Below, one piece after another: positions 7,052 to 16,300 of a DNA stretch of 64,000 nt. The translations under genes and the position numbers were made by a program. The notes beneath the pieces are model-generated. The model saw only the letters and a list, made by a program, of their open reading frames with translations. It made no database searches and had not been told where the DNA came from. Location: the NCBI GenBank assembly GCA_900540705.1, contig UQGR01000004.1, forward strand, positions 1 to 64,000. Reading direction: 5' to 3'. The number at the start of each line of letters is the position of its first letter. Positions within the stretch are counted from its first letter, which is position 1. The DNA comes from an uncultured Mollicutes bacterium (GTDB lineage Bacteria; Bacillota_I; Bacilli_A; Acholeplasmatales; Anaeroplasmataceae).

Positions 7052-9654
7052 TACGCTTAATACCCCCAAAAACAAAAACAAGCTCTACTTTATTTGCAGG
7101 CTTTACCTTTAGAGACTTTAGAGTTTGCTTCATCTATGTATTAATTTTATTTATCATCGCTTTTTCAGGACTAGATACAATTTTCAGATACTGTCTTATT
7201 GCCTGCTTAGCTGTCATTATGATTACCTCTCTTTTAAAGGTGGAATTTGAGATGAGAGCTTATACCTATTATATTGCAATGGCAAACTTTGGATTAAGAA
7301 AAAGAAAAATACAAGCCTCTTCCTTTAAGGAGGCAACCGGAATTCAAATCTCTTCTACTGGTTTAGTTGATGCATCAGAAGGACTATTAAAATCTAAGGC
7401 TGTTGAAGTCAAGGGAATTGACTTTGGAATTTTAACAGAAAAAACTCAAGACTCCATTATTGACCATATTTCTACTATTTTTAAAATGGTCAAGCATGGA
7501 TCTATATTTAAAATTGAAAAGCCTATTGATTTTTCTTCCTATATTGCGAAAAATAATGAAAAAATCAAATACTGGGAAACCTTAATCCAGCAAACGGAAG
7601 ATAGCGATAAAATAATACGCTATAAAAAAAGAATAGAGGTCCTAGAAAATGTATCTATGACTTTATCCCATCTGCATGAGGATAAGGCTGTTCGAGCGGA
7701 AGCCTTTTACTTTGTAGCCTATGACTATAATGAGGATGCACTACTCTCTGTATGCCGAAGCATAAAAGGACTTTTAGAAGCGGAAGGCATTGAGGCAGAG
7801 CTGGTAGACGAACAAAATATGAAAATCTTTTATCAGCAATTTTATAATACAGAGTTTAATGAAGACAATGATCTCATATTAAATGCAGTTCATGAGCGTT
7901 GGAATAAATTAAAAATCGGAGAGGAAATCTATAAAATTGCCACTTTAACAGGGCTCCCCAGCATATGTGGAAATGCCTGGGCGTGGGAGCTATTTGCAAT
8001 ACCAGATACAAAGGTTAGACTTCACTTCTCTCAAGCCTCTGACAAAAGTAAGCAGTATTCTGCCATTAATAAATCCATTATAGAACTTCAAGGTAGACTT
8101 TCTGAAAAAAATCTAACAGAATCTAAAAAAATAGATATTAATAATGATATAGATTCTCTTCAATTGTTGCTTCAACAGCTAAAGATGGACAATGAACAGC
8201 TTCATACTGTAACCTTCTTCATTTTATATCCAGAATATGCAAGTAAAAAGGTAGATGAAATCATTCGAAACAATAACATTTATGTAAATCACCTATACTT
8301 TCATCAGCTAGAGGCCTATCTGTCTATGCAACCCTATAATTTGCCTCAAAAAAATTTAGAAAAGAAAATTTCCATCAACCTACAATCAAGTACTTTAGCG
8401 GCTACCTTTCCCTTTGTCTCTCATTTATTTTTAGATCCTGATGGAGATTATCTAGGAGATAGCAGATATCCTGTTTTCTTTGATATATTTGATTCTTGGA
8501 AAAAGCATCATGCCCTCAGAACAAATTCTAATATTGTTATCATAGGAAAATCTGGGGGAGGAAAATCCTTCTTTACCAAAAAAATGCTTCTTCAGCAAGC
8601 ATGTAATGGTACTAAAATTTTTGCGTTAGACCCTGAAAATGAATATCAGGTTTTAGCCTCCAATTTGGGAGGTAACTGGATAGATATGGGTGGTATCACC
8701 TCTGGAAAAATTAATCCATTCCATGTGTTTCCTTCCCTAAGTGATGATTCCTCAGGGAGCGGAGAATTAAAAAGTCAAAGACAATTTTTGCAGGAATTTT
8801 TCACCATCACTATGCCAACCCTAGATGAGGAGGCAAGACCCTTTTTAAATCAAGCCATTCAAATGGTTTATCTTAAGAAAAACATAACTGATGAAACAGA
8901 CTTTTCTGTTTTGCCAGCAGAGGCCTATCCAACCTTTGACGACCTATATCAGGTGGCAAAGGAAGCCTTTTTAAATCCGAAAACCTATGATTTTGATAAA
9001 ATAAATTGGCGAAGAATAGTAAATACATTAGAGGATTTTAGGGATGGCGGTCTTTATTCCAATCTATGGAATGGTCCTACCACAATGAAGCTAGAAAATG
9101 AATTTACCGTATTAAATTTTCAATCCCTATTTGCAAATAATAATACAGTTGTAGCCAATGGACAGATGCTGCTGGCGATGCGGTTTTTAATGCAAGAGGT
9201 CATTAAGAATAAAGCACGTAATGAGGATTTAGGATTAAACAATAATATACAAATTGTCGTTGATGAGGCCCACCAGTTTATCAATCCTGAATTTCCTGTT
9301 GCCTTAACCTTTATGAGTCAAATGACTAAGAGAATAAGAAAATATGGAGGAGGTATGGTAGTAACCACCCAGAACATAAAGGACTTTATTGGACAAAGTG
9401 AAGCAACTAAGGCTAAAGCAACCGCCGTGTTAAATGGTTGTCAATATTCTGCCATATTCGGTCTTCTTCCAGATGATGTGAATAGTGTCATTGACCTATA
9501 TCGTTCCTACAATGGGGGACTAACCCAAGCAGAGATTGATGCCTTGACCTCTGCAAAACAGGGAGAAGCCCTATTTATGATTGACTATAAAACAAGAGTA
9601 ACAGCCAAGATTGAATTGTACTATAATGAAATACAATACCTAGAAAAAAGATAA
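7048..9654 (+). CDS. virB4: VirB3-VirB4 fused type IV secretion ATPase
   Basis: 868 residues. The first about 90 contain two hydrophobic segments in the style of VirB3/PrgI, followed by FEMRAYTYYIAMANF. The VirB4 body carries Walker A GKSGGGKSFFTK near residue 500, the DPENEY segment after it, and Walker B IQIVVDEAHQF near 740. VirB4 ATPases power pilus assembly and substrate passage at the membrane and are the most conserved marker of type IV secretion. The start overlaps the virB6-like stop (ATGA). No sRNA motif precedes this gene, so it would be controlled through coupling. The operon seems to end here, since the ToxI-like promoter begins 16 nt after the stop. Confidence 0.92.
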   Translation: MIRLIPPKTKTSSTLFAGFTFRDFRVCFIYVLILFIIAFSGLDTIFRYCLIACLAVIMITSLLKVEFEMRAYTYYIAMANFGLRKRKIQASSFKEATGIQISSTGLVDASEGLLKSKAVEVKGIDFGILTEKTQDSIIDHISTIFKMVKHGSIFKIEKPIDFSSYIAKNNEKIKYWETLIQQTEDSDKIIRYKKRIEVLENVSMTLSHLHEDKAVRAEAFYFVAYDYNEDALLSVCRSIKGLLEAEGIEAELVDEQNMKIFYQQFYNTEFNEDNDLILNAVHERWNKLKIGEEIYKIATLTGLPSICGNAWAWELFAIPDTKVRLHFSQASDKSKQYSAINKSIIELQGRLSEKNLTESKKIDINNDIDSLQLLLQQLKMDNEQLHTVTFFILYPEYASKKVDEIIRNNNIYVNHLYFHQLEAYLSMQPYNLPQKNLEKKISINLQSSTLAATFPFVSHLFLDPDGDYLGDSRYPVFFDIFDSWKKHHALRTNSNIVIIGKSGGGKSFFTKKMLLQQACNGTKIFALDPENEYQVLASNLGGNWIDMGGITSGKINPFHVFPSLSDDSSGSGELKSQRQFLQEFFTITMPTLDEEARPFLNQAIQMVYLKKNITDETDFSVLPAEAYPTFDDLYQVAKEAFLNPKTYDFDKINWRRIVNTLEDFRDGGLYSNLWNGPTTMKLENEFTVLNFQSLFANNNTVVANGQMLLAMRFLMQEVIKNKARNEDLGLNNNIQIVVDEAHQFINPEFPVALTFMSQMTKRIRKYGGGMVVTTQNIKDFIGQSEATKAKATAVLNGCQYSAIFGLLPDDVNSVIDLYRSYNGGLTQAEIDALTSAKQGEALFMIDYKTRVTAKIELYYNEIQYLEKR

Positions 9655-9669
9655 AAGATTGTCTTCTTC

Positions 9670-9698
9670 TTGATTTTAAACTTAAAATAGCATATAAT
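9670..9698 (+). promoter_or_regulatory. promoter of the ToxI-like antitoxin RNA and toxin
   Basis: TTGATT (9670-9675) and TATAAT (9693-9698) are separated by 17 bp, giving a start near 9705. It immediately follows the virB4 stop and would express the repeat RNA, with readthrough of the terminator into the toxin, as in known type III toxin-antitoxin systems. Confidence 0.7.
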
Positions 9699-9704
9699 AT
9701 AAGC

Positions 9705-9805
9705 GAAGTAGAAATACTTTAAGTTCAGGTGATTCGCTACCATATAATGCGAAACTTTAAGTTCAATGAAAGATGCTTGACTATCCAAAGGTTAAGCATC
9801 TTTTT
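9705..9805 (+). ncRNA. ToxI/AntiQ-like antitoxin RNA with short repeats and terminator
   Basis: Type III antitoxins are repeat RNAs immediately upstream of their toxin, separated from it by a leaky terminator. Here ACTTTAAGTTCA occurs at 9716-9727 and 9754-9765, a 38-nt period. CATATAAT also recurs upstream of each copy (9691 and 9741). A small hairpin TTCGC/GCGAA lies between the repeats. The terminator pairs AAAGATGCTT (9769-9778) with AAGCATCTTT (9794-9803), extended by three inner pairs, and ends in T5. There are only about two units, fewer than in classic ToxI. Identity follows mainly from the toxin downstream. Confidence 0.7.
9769..9805 (+). terminator. attenuating terminator between antitoxin RNA and toxin
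   Basis: A 13-bp stem (10 perfect pairs plus GAC/GTT) is followed by TTTTT. It would set the excess of antitoxin RNA over toxin mRNA, the usual arrangement in type III systems. Confidence 0.75.
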
Positions 9806-9827
9806 ATTTATAGCTATGGGAGGAAAT

Positions 9828-10676
9828 ATGAAGCTATACAATATAAGTGATAACTACATCAAATATATAAGTGAATTTGATACGAATGTCTTATCTAGCC
9901 ATGAAGAAGATAGAATCTATGGTAGACCCTATATTGGAATAGTAATTCAATATTCAGAATTGAATTATTTTATTCCACTTTCTTCTCCTGCAAATACCGA
10001 TTATACTGCTTCTGGAAATATAAAGCCTAGTACCACTACAATAAAAAGAATTATTTCAAACCAACAATTATTAGGAAAGTTAAGAATCAATAATATGATT
10101 CCTGTCCCAGATAGCGAAATTATTCCAATTGATTTTTCCCATCAAAATAAAACAAGTACGGATATCCAATATCTTCACTTATTAAACAAACAAAGAATTT
10201 TTTTGAATTCAATACAAGATGAAATCAAACGTGATGCAAATGCTGTATATAAACAAAAAATCATGGAAAAAAATTCAAGCTACTGGAAAAACGGCAAACT
10301 GCCTGGCTATTTAGATTCTACTGTAAATTTTTTAGTTCTAGAGGAAAAATGTAAAGAATGGTCTAAAAACAAAATGGCAGAGTCCAAGGAATATATGAAT
10401 GAAAAAGAGCTTTTATTAAAAGTACAAAAGATAAGATATGAAAAAGAAAATTTAACCAGTTTACTGAATCAAAAGTTTGAATGTAAAGAAGGAAAATTTC
10501 AAATCCTAGAATTGAAAAAAGAAAATGCTCAAGTATCAGCACTCCTTTTAGAAATAGAAACAGGAAAAATATTATTAGAAGAAAAATTTGCATCTAGTAA
10601 GCCATTAAAGCTTCAACGTAAAGAAGCAAACTCCATAAATAAAAACTCTAAATTTGCAACTTCCAAATCGAAATGA
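9828..10676 (+). CDS. ToxN/AbiQ-like type III toxin endoribonuclease with C-terminal extension
   Basis: 282 residues. ATG at 9828 is chosen because GGGAGGAA stands just upstream; the longer frame from 9729 would run through the antitoxin RNA. Residues 1-180 match the ToxN/AbiQ pattern: MKLYNISDNYIKYISEFD, RPYIGIVIQ, FIPLSSP, NNMIPVPDSEIIPID, and a late FLVLEEKCKEW helix. These toxins cut RNA and are held inactive by repeat RNA; many protect against phage. Family members are usually about 165-200 residues. This one has some 100 extra: a charged helix, then about residues 205-260 (FECKEGKFQILEL to EKFASSKPLKL), which resemble the C-terminus of the VapD-like protein at 4101-5099. It lies inside the secretion cluster but lacks the sRNA motif. 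Confidence 0.85.
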   Translation: MKLYNISDNYIKYISEFDTNVLSSHEEDRIYGRPYIGIVIQYSELNYFIPLSSPANTDYTASGNIKPSTTTIKRIISNQQLLGKLRINNMIPVPDSEIIPIDFSHQNKTSTDIQYLHLLNKQRIFLNSIQDEIKRDANAVYKQKIMEKNSSYWKNGKLPGYLDSTVNFLVLEEKCKEWSKNKMAESKEYMNEKELLLKVQKIRYEKENLTSLLNQKFECKEGKFQILELKKENAQVSALLLEIETGKILLEEKFASSKPLKLQRKEANSINKNSKFATSKSK

Positions 10677-10722
10677 AAAAGAGCTGTTTAGAAACTAAAA
10701 CGTTTCTAACAGCTCCTTTTTT
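10675..10722. terminator. bidirectional terminator between convergent toxin and pilin genes
   Basis: GAGCTGTTTAGAAAC (10681-10695) pairs with GTTTCTAACAGCTC (10702-10715), 14 bp with one bulge. A residues precede it and T residues follow it, so it works in both directions. It abuts both stop codons. Confidence 0.85.
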
Positions 10723-11020
10723 AACTTATAAATACATTTTGCAATATTGTCCATATTGTTGCAGAGGCAAATACGATTCCAGTTCCAATTCCGAACCAAA
10801 TCATTCTACCCTTAAGCTTCTGCCGTTCTTCTGCCTGCTGAGCAGTCATAAACTGAAATCCGATTGCAATCACGATGATTACACCAATAACAGTTATGCC
10901 CCAAGTGAGAATACTAATAATAGTCTTCACTAAATCACTCAGCTCATTAAGCCCGTCAACATCCTGTGTTACATCAAGAAAAACAGGACTGGACATTGCT
11001 TTCCCAATTAAATTTTTCAT
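10721..11020 (-). CDS. VirB2/TrbC-like pilin-type membrane protein
   Basis: 99 residues from ATG at 11020 (MKNLIGKAMSS). Two transmembrane helices: about residues 33-58 (TIISILTWGITVIGVIIVIA) and about 73-96 (MIWFGIGTGIVFASATIW), with a charged loop AEERQKLKGR between. This matches small VirB2/T4SS-pilin proteins of Gram-positive systems, which polymerise or line the channel. The start is uncertain. The good SD AAAGGAG (11047-11041) is 20 nt from this ATG. An in-frame ATG at 11050 has no SD. The frame from 11086 begins upstream of the predicted transcription start. The motif CTTAAAACAAGCGCC lies between SD and ATG and is complementary to the sRNA loop. It is transcribed opposite to the other secretion genes from its own promoter. 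Confidence 0.75.
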   Translation of the reverse strand: MKNLIGKAMSSPVFLDVTQDVDGLNELSDLVKTIISILTWGITVIGVIIVIAIGFQFMTAQQAEERQKLKGRMIWFGIGTGIVFASATIWTILQNVFIS

Positions 11021-11035
11021 GGCGCTTGTTTTAAG
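11021..11035 (-). promoter_or_regulatory. candidate sRNA pairing site 4 (pilin mRNA leader)
   Basis: The minus-strand mRNA reads CTTAAAACAAGCGCC directly before the ATG. It forms 15 continuous pairs with the sRNA loop, one of them G-U. It uses the 3' part of the loop, whereas other sites use the central and 5' parts. Confidence 0.6.
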
Positions 11036-11076
11036 TTTTTCTCCTTTCATAGTTTGCGGAATTATCCGTTGTAAAA

Positions 11077-11105
11077 ATAATAGCATAGATATTTCTCATT
11101 GTCAA
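11077..11105 (-). promoter_or_regulatory. promoter of the pilin gene
   Basis: On the minus strand TTGACA (11105-11100) and TATTAT (11082-11077) have a 17-bp spacer. The start would be near 11070, giving a leader of about 50 nt and excluding a coding start at 11086. Confidence 0.7.
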
Positions 11106-11190
11106 TCTATTGAATACTATATTTTTTTACCCACTTTCTTTTAATTTGAAAATCTAAAATAAAGCTTTATAAAAAAATTGAAATCTAGAA

Positions 11191-11219
11191 TTGCTTTTCT
11201 TAAAAAGAATCGGTATAAT
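11191..11219 (+). promoter_or_regulatory. promoter of the virD4 / giant surface protein operon
   Basis: TTGCTT (11191-11196) and TATAAT (11214-11219) have a 17-bp spacer. The start is predicted near 11226, giving a long leader of about 163 nt before ATG 11389. Confidence 0.7.
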
Positions 11220-11225
11220 ATAACT

Positions 11226-11388
11226 ATAAAGAAAATATATAAATCGTAAGCGCCCACTCACGAAGAATTTTATTTTATCTCTTAAATTATTTTTTAATAT
11301 GCCATTACTGGCGTTATTTAAGAGAAATCGTATGATTCAATACTTCTTTTTTGGTTGGGCTTGCTTACCTAAAAGAGAGGGATTGACA
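11226..11388 (+). promoter_or_regulatory. long structured 5' leader of virD4 with sRNA site 5
   Basis: The leader carries GTAAGCGCCCACTC at 11246-11259, near its 5' end, which can form 14 pairs with the sRNA loop (two G-U). Downstream, TCTCTTAAAT (11278-11287) pairs perfectly with ATTTAAGAGA (11316-11325). Here the site is 130 nt from the start codon, so direct SD blocking is unlikely. Effects on leader folding, RNA stability or early termination are more plausible. Confidence 0.5.
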
Positions 11389-13305
11389 ATGAAAAAACTA
11401 GGAAAAATTATTGGTTTACTATGCATAGCTGATATCGGTATTTTTTTACTTTTGGTTTTTTTGATAGGAGCTTTTATGAGCTTTGTATCTCCACCAGTAG
11501 AAAAACTAACCCTATCAGCTATTTTTTTATCGGGAATTAAGATATACTACTTACCACTAATCGTAACGCTAGCTTTTACCGTATATATCGGCTACAAACT
11601 AGGAATACAAAAGCTCTTGGGGTTTAAAAAAGCTCTAACTCTAACGGAACGTGCAGACTCTAATCTGTATGGTCAGGCTGAATTTATGACAAATAAAGAA
11701 CTAAAAGCCTTATACGGAAAGAAAAACAAAATTAAAAAATATAATAAAAAAACAAAAGAGTATGTTATAGAGGAAAAAGCTTCAGGTGAGGATATTGACT
11801 GGAAATATTTAGTGGATGAGGAAGCAGAAGGCTATGTAATACGCTCCTATAAAAGAAACGAAACCCTATTTATTGATACTCTTAAAAAAATGAACTGCCT
11901 TGTTATAGGAACAGCTGGAACAGGAAAATCCTTATACTATCTAGGACCAACCATTCAGGCAAATGCGAGAAGCAGCACAAAAGCTTCTATGCTAATTAAC
12001 GATGTAAAGGGCGAGCTGTTTGAAGCTCATTCTAAGTTTTTGAAGGAACAAGGCTATACCGTAATCTGTATCAATTTAAGAAATCCGAGAAACTCTACTC
12101 GAATCAATATATTAGATGATATCTGGGACATGTATCATGCCTACATAGAAACTAAAGACGGAAATTATTTAGATTTGACCAGCCAGTATATCGTTGAGAT
12201 TGCAGAGATTCTCTCTCCACCAATAGATGGAAATAATAAAGAATTTGGAGATGGAGCCATTGGTATTTTGTGTGCAATACTTTGGGGGATGCTTGAGGAC
12301 TCTACCAACCCTAATTATAAATTCACAAAGGATATGTTTACAATCAGTCAAATTTCAAATATTTTAAATAAGCAATCTAAATATTTAATAGACTTTTTAA
12401 CTCATCGAGATGCACAGACCTCTCATGTTTTTGAAAATGCTTCTATGATTATAGATAATGCAAGTGAAAAAACCGTTTCTTCTTATCTTTCCACTCTCCA
12501 AACGAATTTAAGAAAATTTTTAGATCCAGGAATAGAGTATTTGACACAAACCTCGGATTTTGATTTAAACGGCATTACTCAAAAACCAACTGCTATCTTT
12601 CTAATCATTCCAGATGAAAGCTCAACTCGTTATGTGCTTGCTACTGCAATTATTGTTCAAATTTACAATAAGCTGATTGCAACAGCATCCAAGCAGGAAA
12701 ATCTTAGTTTAGATAGACCATGGTACTTCTTCTTAGATGAATTTGGACAAATGCCTAAAATAGCCAAATTTCCAAACTGGATAGCTGTATGCAGATCGAG
12801 AAACATCTATCTATGTCCCGTCGTACAGGCCAACTCTCAGTTAAAATCCGTGTTTGGAGAAAATGATGCAATCACCATTCAGGACCAATGCCATTTAAAG
12901 ATTTTTCTAGGATCTAATGATTTTAGCACACTGGAGTATTTTCAAAAACAGCTTGGAACCTATACTGTATACAACCGCTCTGCCTCAATTAACGAGAACA
13001 CTCTAAAAAATAAAGAGTTTGAAGGAACTACCTCTATTACGAAAAAGGATTTAGTCACAATAGATGAGCTCCAATACCTAAAGCCTGGCAATGGATATAT
13101 CACAATTCGCGGTCAAAAGCCAATAAAAACTACCTTTGTTCCCATTTTTGACGAAGAATGCAAACAGAAAAAAATATTTATCCTAGGTAGTATTCGGTTA
13201 AGTATTCCTGAAAAAAAAGAAAGCTATACCTTTTATAGCCTAGATGAACGAGAAACCATTTACTTGTCTGAGGAACTAGAGGGTATAGAAGAAAACCTAA
13301 AATAA
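11389..13305 (+). CDS. virD4: VirD4/TraG type IV coupling ATPase
   Basis: 638 residues from ATG 11389, chosen over the in-frame 11299 because GAGAGGGA stands 7 nt upstream. Two N-terminal membrane helices lie in residues about 8-35 and 45-72. Walker A GTAGTGKS is near 174, followed by NDVKGELFEAHS. Walker B FFLDEFGQMPKI is near 449 with the RSRNIY segment after it. Coupling proteins recruit substrates, DNA or protein, to the type IV channel. The next gene follows by 25 nt, so it shares an mRNA with the giant Ig-repeat protein. No relaxase gene is nearby, leaving open whether the substrate is DNA or protein. Confidence 0.9.
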   Translation: MKKLGKIIGLLCIADIGIFLLLVFLIGAFMSFVSPPVEKLTLSAIFLSGIKIYYLPLIVTLAFTVYIGYKLGIQKLLGFKKALTLTERADSNLYGQAEFMTNKELKALYGKKNKIKKYNKKTKEYVIEEKASGEDIDWKYLVDEEAEGYVIRSYKRNETLFIDTLKKMNCLVIGTAGTGKSLYYLGPTIQANARSSTKASMLINDVKGELFEAHSKFLKEQGYTVICINLRNPRNSTRINILDDIWDMYHAYIETKDGNYLDLTSQYIVEIAEILSPPIDGNNKEFGDGAIGILCAILWGMLEDSTNPNYKFTKDMFTISQISNILNKQSKYLIDFLTHRDAQTSHVFENASMIIDNASEKTVSSYLSTLQTNLRKFLDPGIEYLTQTSDFDLNGITQKPTAIFLIIPDESSTRYVLATAIIVQIYNKLIATASKQENLSLDRPWYFFLDEFGQMPKIAKFPNWIAVCRSRNIYLCPVVQANSQLKSVFGENDAITIQDQCHLKIFLGSNDFSTLEYFQKQLGTYTVYNRSASINENTLKNKEFEGTTSITKKDLVTIDELQYLKPGNGYITIRGQKPIKTTFVPIFDEECKQKKIFILGSIRLSIPEKKESYTFYSLDERETIYLSEELEGIEENLK

Positions 13306-13330
13306 AAAAATTTAAATAAGGAGATAAAAC

Positions 13331-16300
13331 ATGAAAAAAAATAAGCGCCCACTTATTCTTAAGATTGTTTGGATTGCAATCTTATGCTTTACCTTTTTAC
13401 TAATCCAAAAAACAAATATGCCATCTGCTGAGGCGGCTGTGCCTTCAGTTACTGTTACTACAGAAACCCTAAAGACCTGGAATATAACTTGCAATGTCCC
13501 CTCTTGGGATGATAGAGTATTTAATAGTACACCAAAAATTGATGAACTAATAAAAAAATTAGATTTAACTATTACTAGAGATGGAAATGTGAAATTTGAT
13601 AAGGGAGAAATGATAAACAATACTTGTTGGGAAGGAGACTACTTCTATGAATATTGTCTAAACTGGGAGGTATCAGATGAAAAAGACGATATATCAGACT
13701 GGTGGAATAGTCAAAGTAACCACAATTGTACAGGATATGATACAGGATGGACGTATCGAGTAAAGGCCAATGGAACAACTGTAACTGGAGATGATCTTGA
13801 TAAGGAAGCTAGTGGTCTATCTATTAAAGATGGATACAACACCATTGAACTAACCCTAGCCCTAGTATATGTAGATGGATATAGCTATGATATTGACCAG
13901 AGAAGCTGTTACTTCTATAATTACACTCTTACAGGACAAATTTTGATGTTTGATGAGGAACCTCCTCAAATAGCCATAAGCAATGGAGCTTATTTTAATC
14001 GATACCTATATAATATTTCTGTAACGGACAATGTAGCTCTTTCTAAAGTCTATTACTATTATCATGAATCTCGGTGGCCAAGTAGTATAACTGATACCAA
14101 AACTGACATAGCGGCAAGTGGTTCTAAGGTATTACCTAGCTTTACTAAAAATGGATATTTTGAGCTTCATGCAATCGATACATATAATAATTCTACAACA
14201 GTCAAGTTTTGTATTGATACAGGCTCTCCCCAAATATCGGGTGTTCAACAAAATGGCATCTACAATACCGCTCAAACCATCCATGTAACAGACTCTCTTT
14301 CAGGAGTTAATACGGTCAGAGTTAATGGAAACCTCGTTCAATTGGATTATAGCAATAATTATCGAATAAGCGTTAGTACTACCACATCTCAGGTAATTAG
14401 TGTAGAATGCACCGATAAGGCAGGGAATAAAACTACAACCTCCTTTAGATATGACGTTCAAGCTCCTAGTATTTCTGGAGTAGAACAAAATGCCGTCGTA
14501 AAAAATGCAACTATTACCTATTCAGATAATTCTGACAACTTGTTGTATACAGGGTATAAGGGAATTGCTCAAGCAAAATATGGGTATAGTCAAAGCAATG
14601 AACCAAGTGTTGCCGATACTGATTTTACCTCTGGAAAATCCTTTACAGAGGAAGGGAATTACTTCATAGAAATTAAAGATCAGGCAGGAAATATCACACA
14701 AAGAAGATTTACCATAGACAAGACAGCCCCTACAATTACTGGAGTTACAAATAATGGCTACTACAATTCCACGCAAACCTTAACCTTTTCCGATAAAAAT
14801 GGATTAGCCAAATTAAAAATTAACAACGAAGAAAAAAGTCTTGCCTCCTCTTATTCCTTTTCCAATAATGGTACCTATGAGGTTGAGGTTACAGATAAAG
14901 CAGGCAACTCCTCTTCTATCCGCTTTACCATTGATAAAACGGATCCCAATTTATCTGTTACAAATCACAATAACTTTTCCAACAATATCTACTATTCTAA
15001 TGGTACTCTTTCCATTACCTCTAATGAACGAGTCACCTTTACCTTTGATGGTCAAAAGATAGCTGAAAACACCACCAGTGTTAGTATAAATGCTAGGAAT
15101 TATGAATCTGGAAGAAAGGTTTTAACCGCAACAGATATTGCAGGAAATAGCTCAACTGTAAATCTATTTTTAGATACCTCTTCTCCGAATATGGTATTTC
15201 GAAATTCTATACTGAGAGATTCATATTATTATACGCGACAATCCGAAAGCATTGAGTTTACTTCCTCCTACAGCCCAATTCTAGAGGTCAGCTATACTCT
15301 AAATGGCGGTTCTGTCAATAAAACGAATGCCAATCCTTTGAACTTATCTAGTGAAGGAACCTATCGTATTATAGTGACCACCAAGGCAGGAAATAGTACA
15401 ACAAAATATCTCATCATTGATAAAACGGCTCCTACGATAGGTATCACATCTAAGGGACAGGCCCTTTTAAACAATGCCTATACCAACCAACAAATAAATG
15501 TCACATTTTCGGATAACATTGCCATAAATGAAGAGGAATGCTTTTACTCCTTTGAAGGTGGGGAAAAACAGCGTTTCACAACCAACACCAATTTTTCCAA
15601 TGTGGGAAGTTATACCTTCTGGATTGCCGATAAGGCCGGAAACACCAAATCTCAGCAGGTTACCATTGAAACGACAGCTCCTACAATTACTGGAGTTACA
15701 CAGAATTCCTATTATAGAACCAGTCAGACCTTAACCTTTTTTGATGAGGTTTCTGGAATACAGGAGGTTAAAATAAATGGTGAGGTCGTTACACTTACTA
15801 ATGGTCAATATCGAGTTTCAGCTACGACAGATAGCCACTATGAGGTAGAATGTACTGACCGAGCTGGTAATAAAGCCAATATTATTTTTCATATGGACAT
15901 GACCTGTCCCACAACAAATATAGATAAAAGCTATTATAATTATGATTTCCGCATTCAAATAAATGATTTCATGCTTGATGCTGCATCCTATATAAAAAAG
16001 GATGCGGATGACCCTATTTATTTAAGGGAAACTGCCTCCTATTCTATTACCACCTTTGGAGATGGAGAATACACTCTATATTTAATCGATAAAGCTGGAA
16101 ATACAGTTACTCATACCTTTACCATAGACACCATTCCACCAGAAGGTATTTTATCTGGATATACTTCAGTTAAGGATTCCATCTACTTGGCCAATGCTTC
16201 TTCTGTGCTTAAGTTTACATTTCAAGAGGATGAGGCTACTGCCACCTTCAATAACACTTCCTATACCTCTGGCAGCTCCATATCCACAACTACACTAGAG

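Noticed and set aside
9729..9827. N-terminal extension of the toxin from ATG 9729
   Set aside because: It would translate the antitoxin repeats and terminator. The strong SD and family start are at 9828.
11299..11388. N-terminal extension of VirD4 from ATG 11299
   Set aside because: There is no SD, the sequence is part of the structured leader, and the ATG at 11389 has a good SD.
3066..13360. The motif as a protein feature (K/M-R-P at N-termini)
   Set aside because: Three copies are coding in the same frame, but the copies at 5113 and 11248 are noncoding and the pilin copy lies outside the chosen reading frame. A nucleotide-level role fits better.
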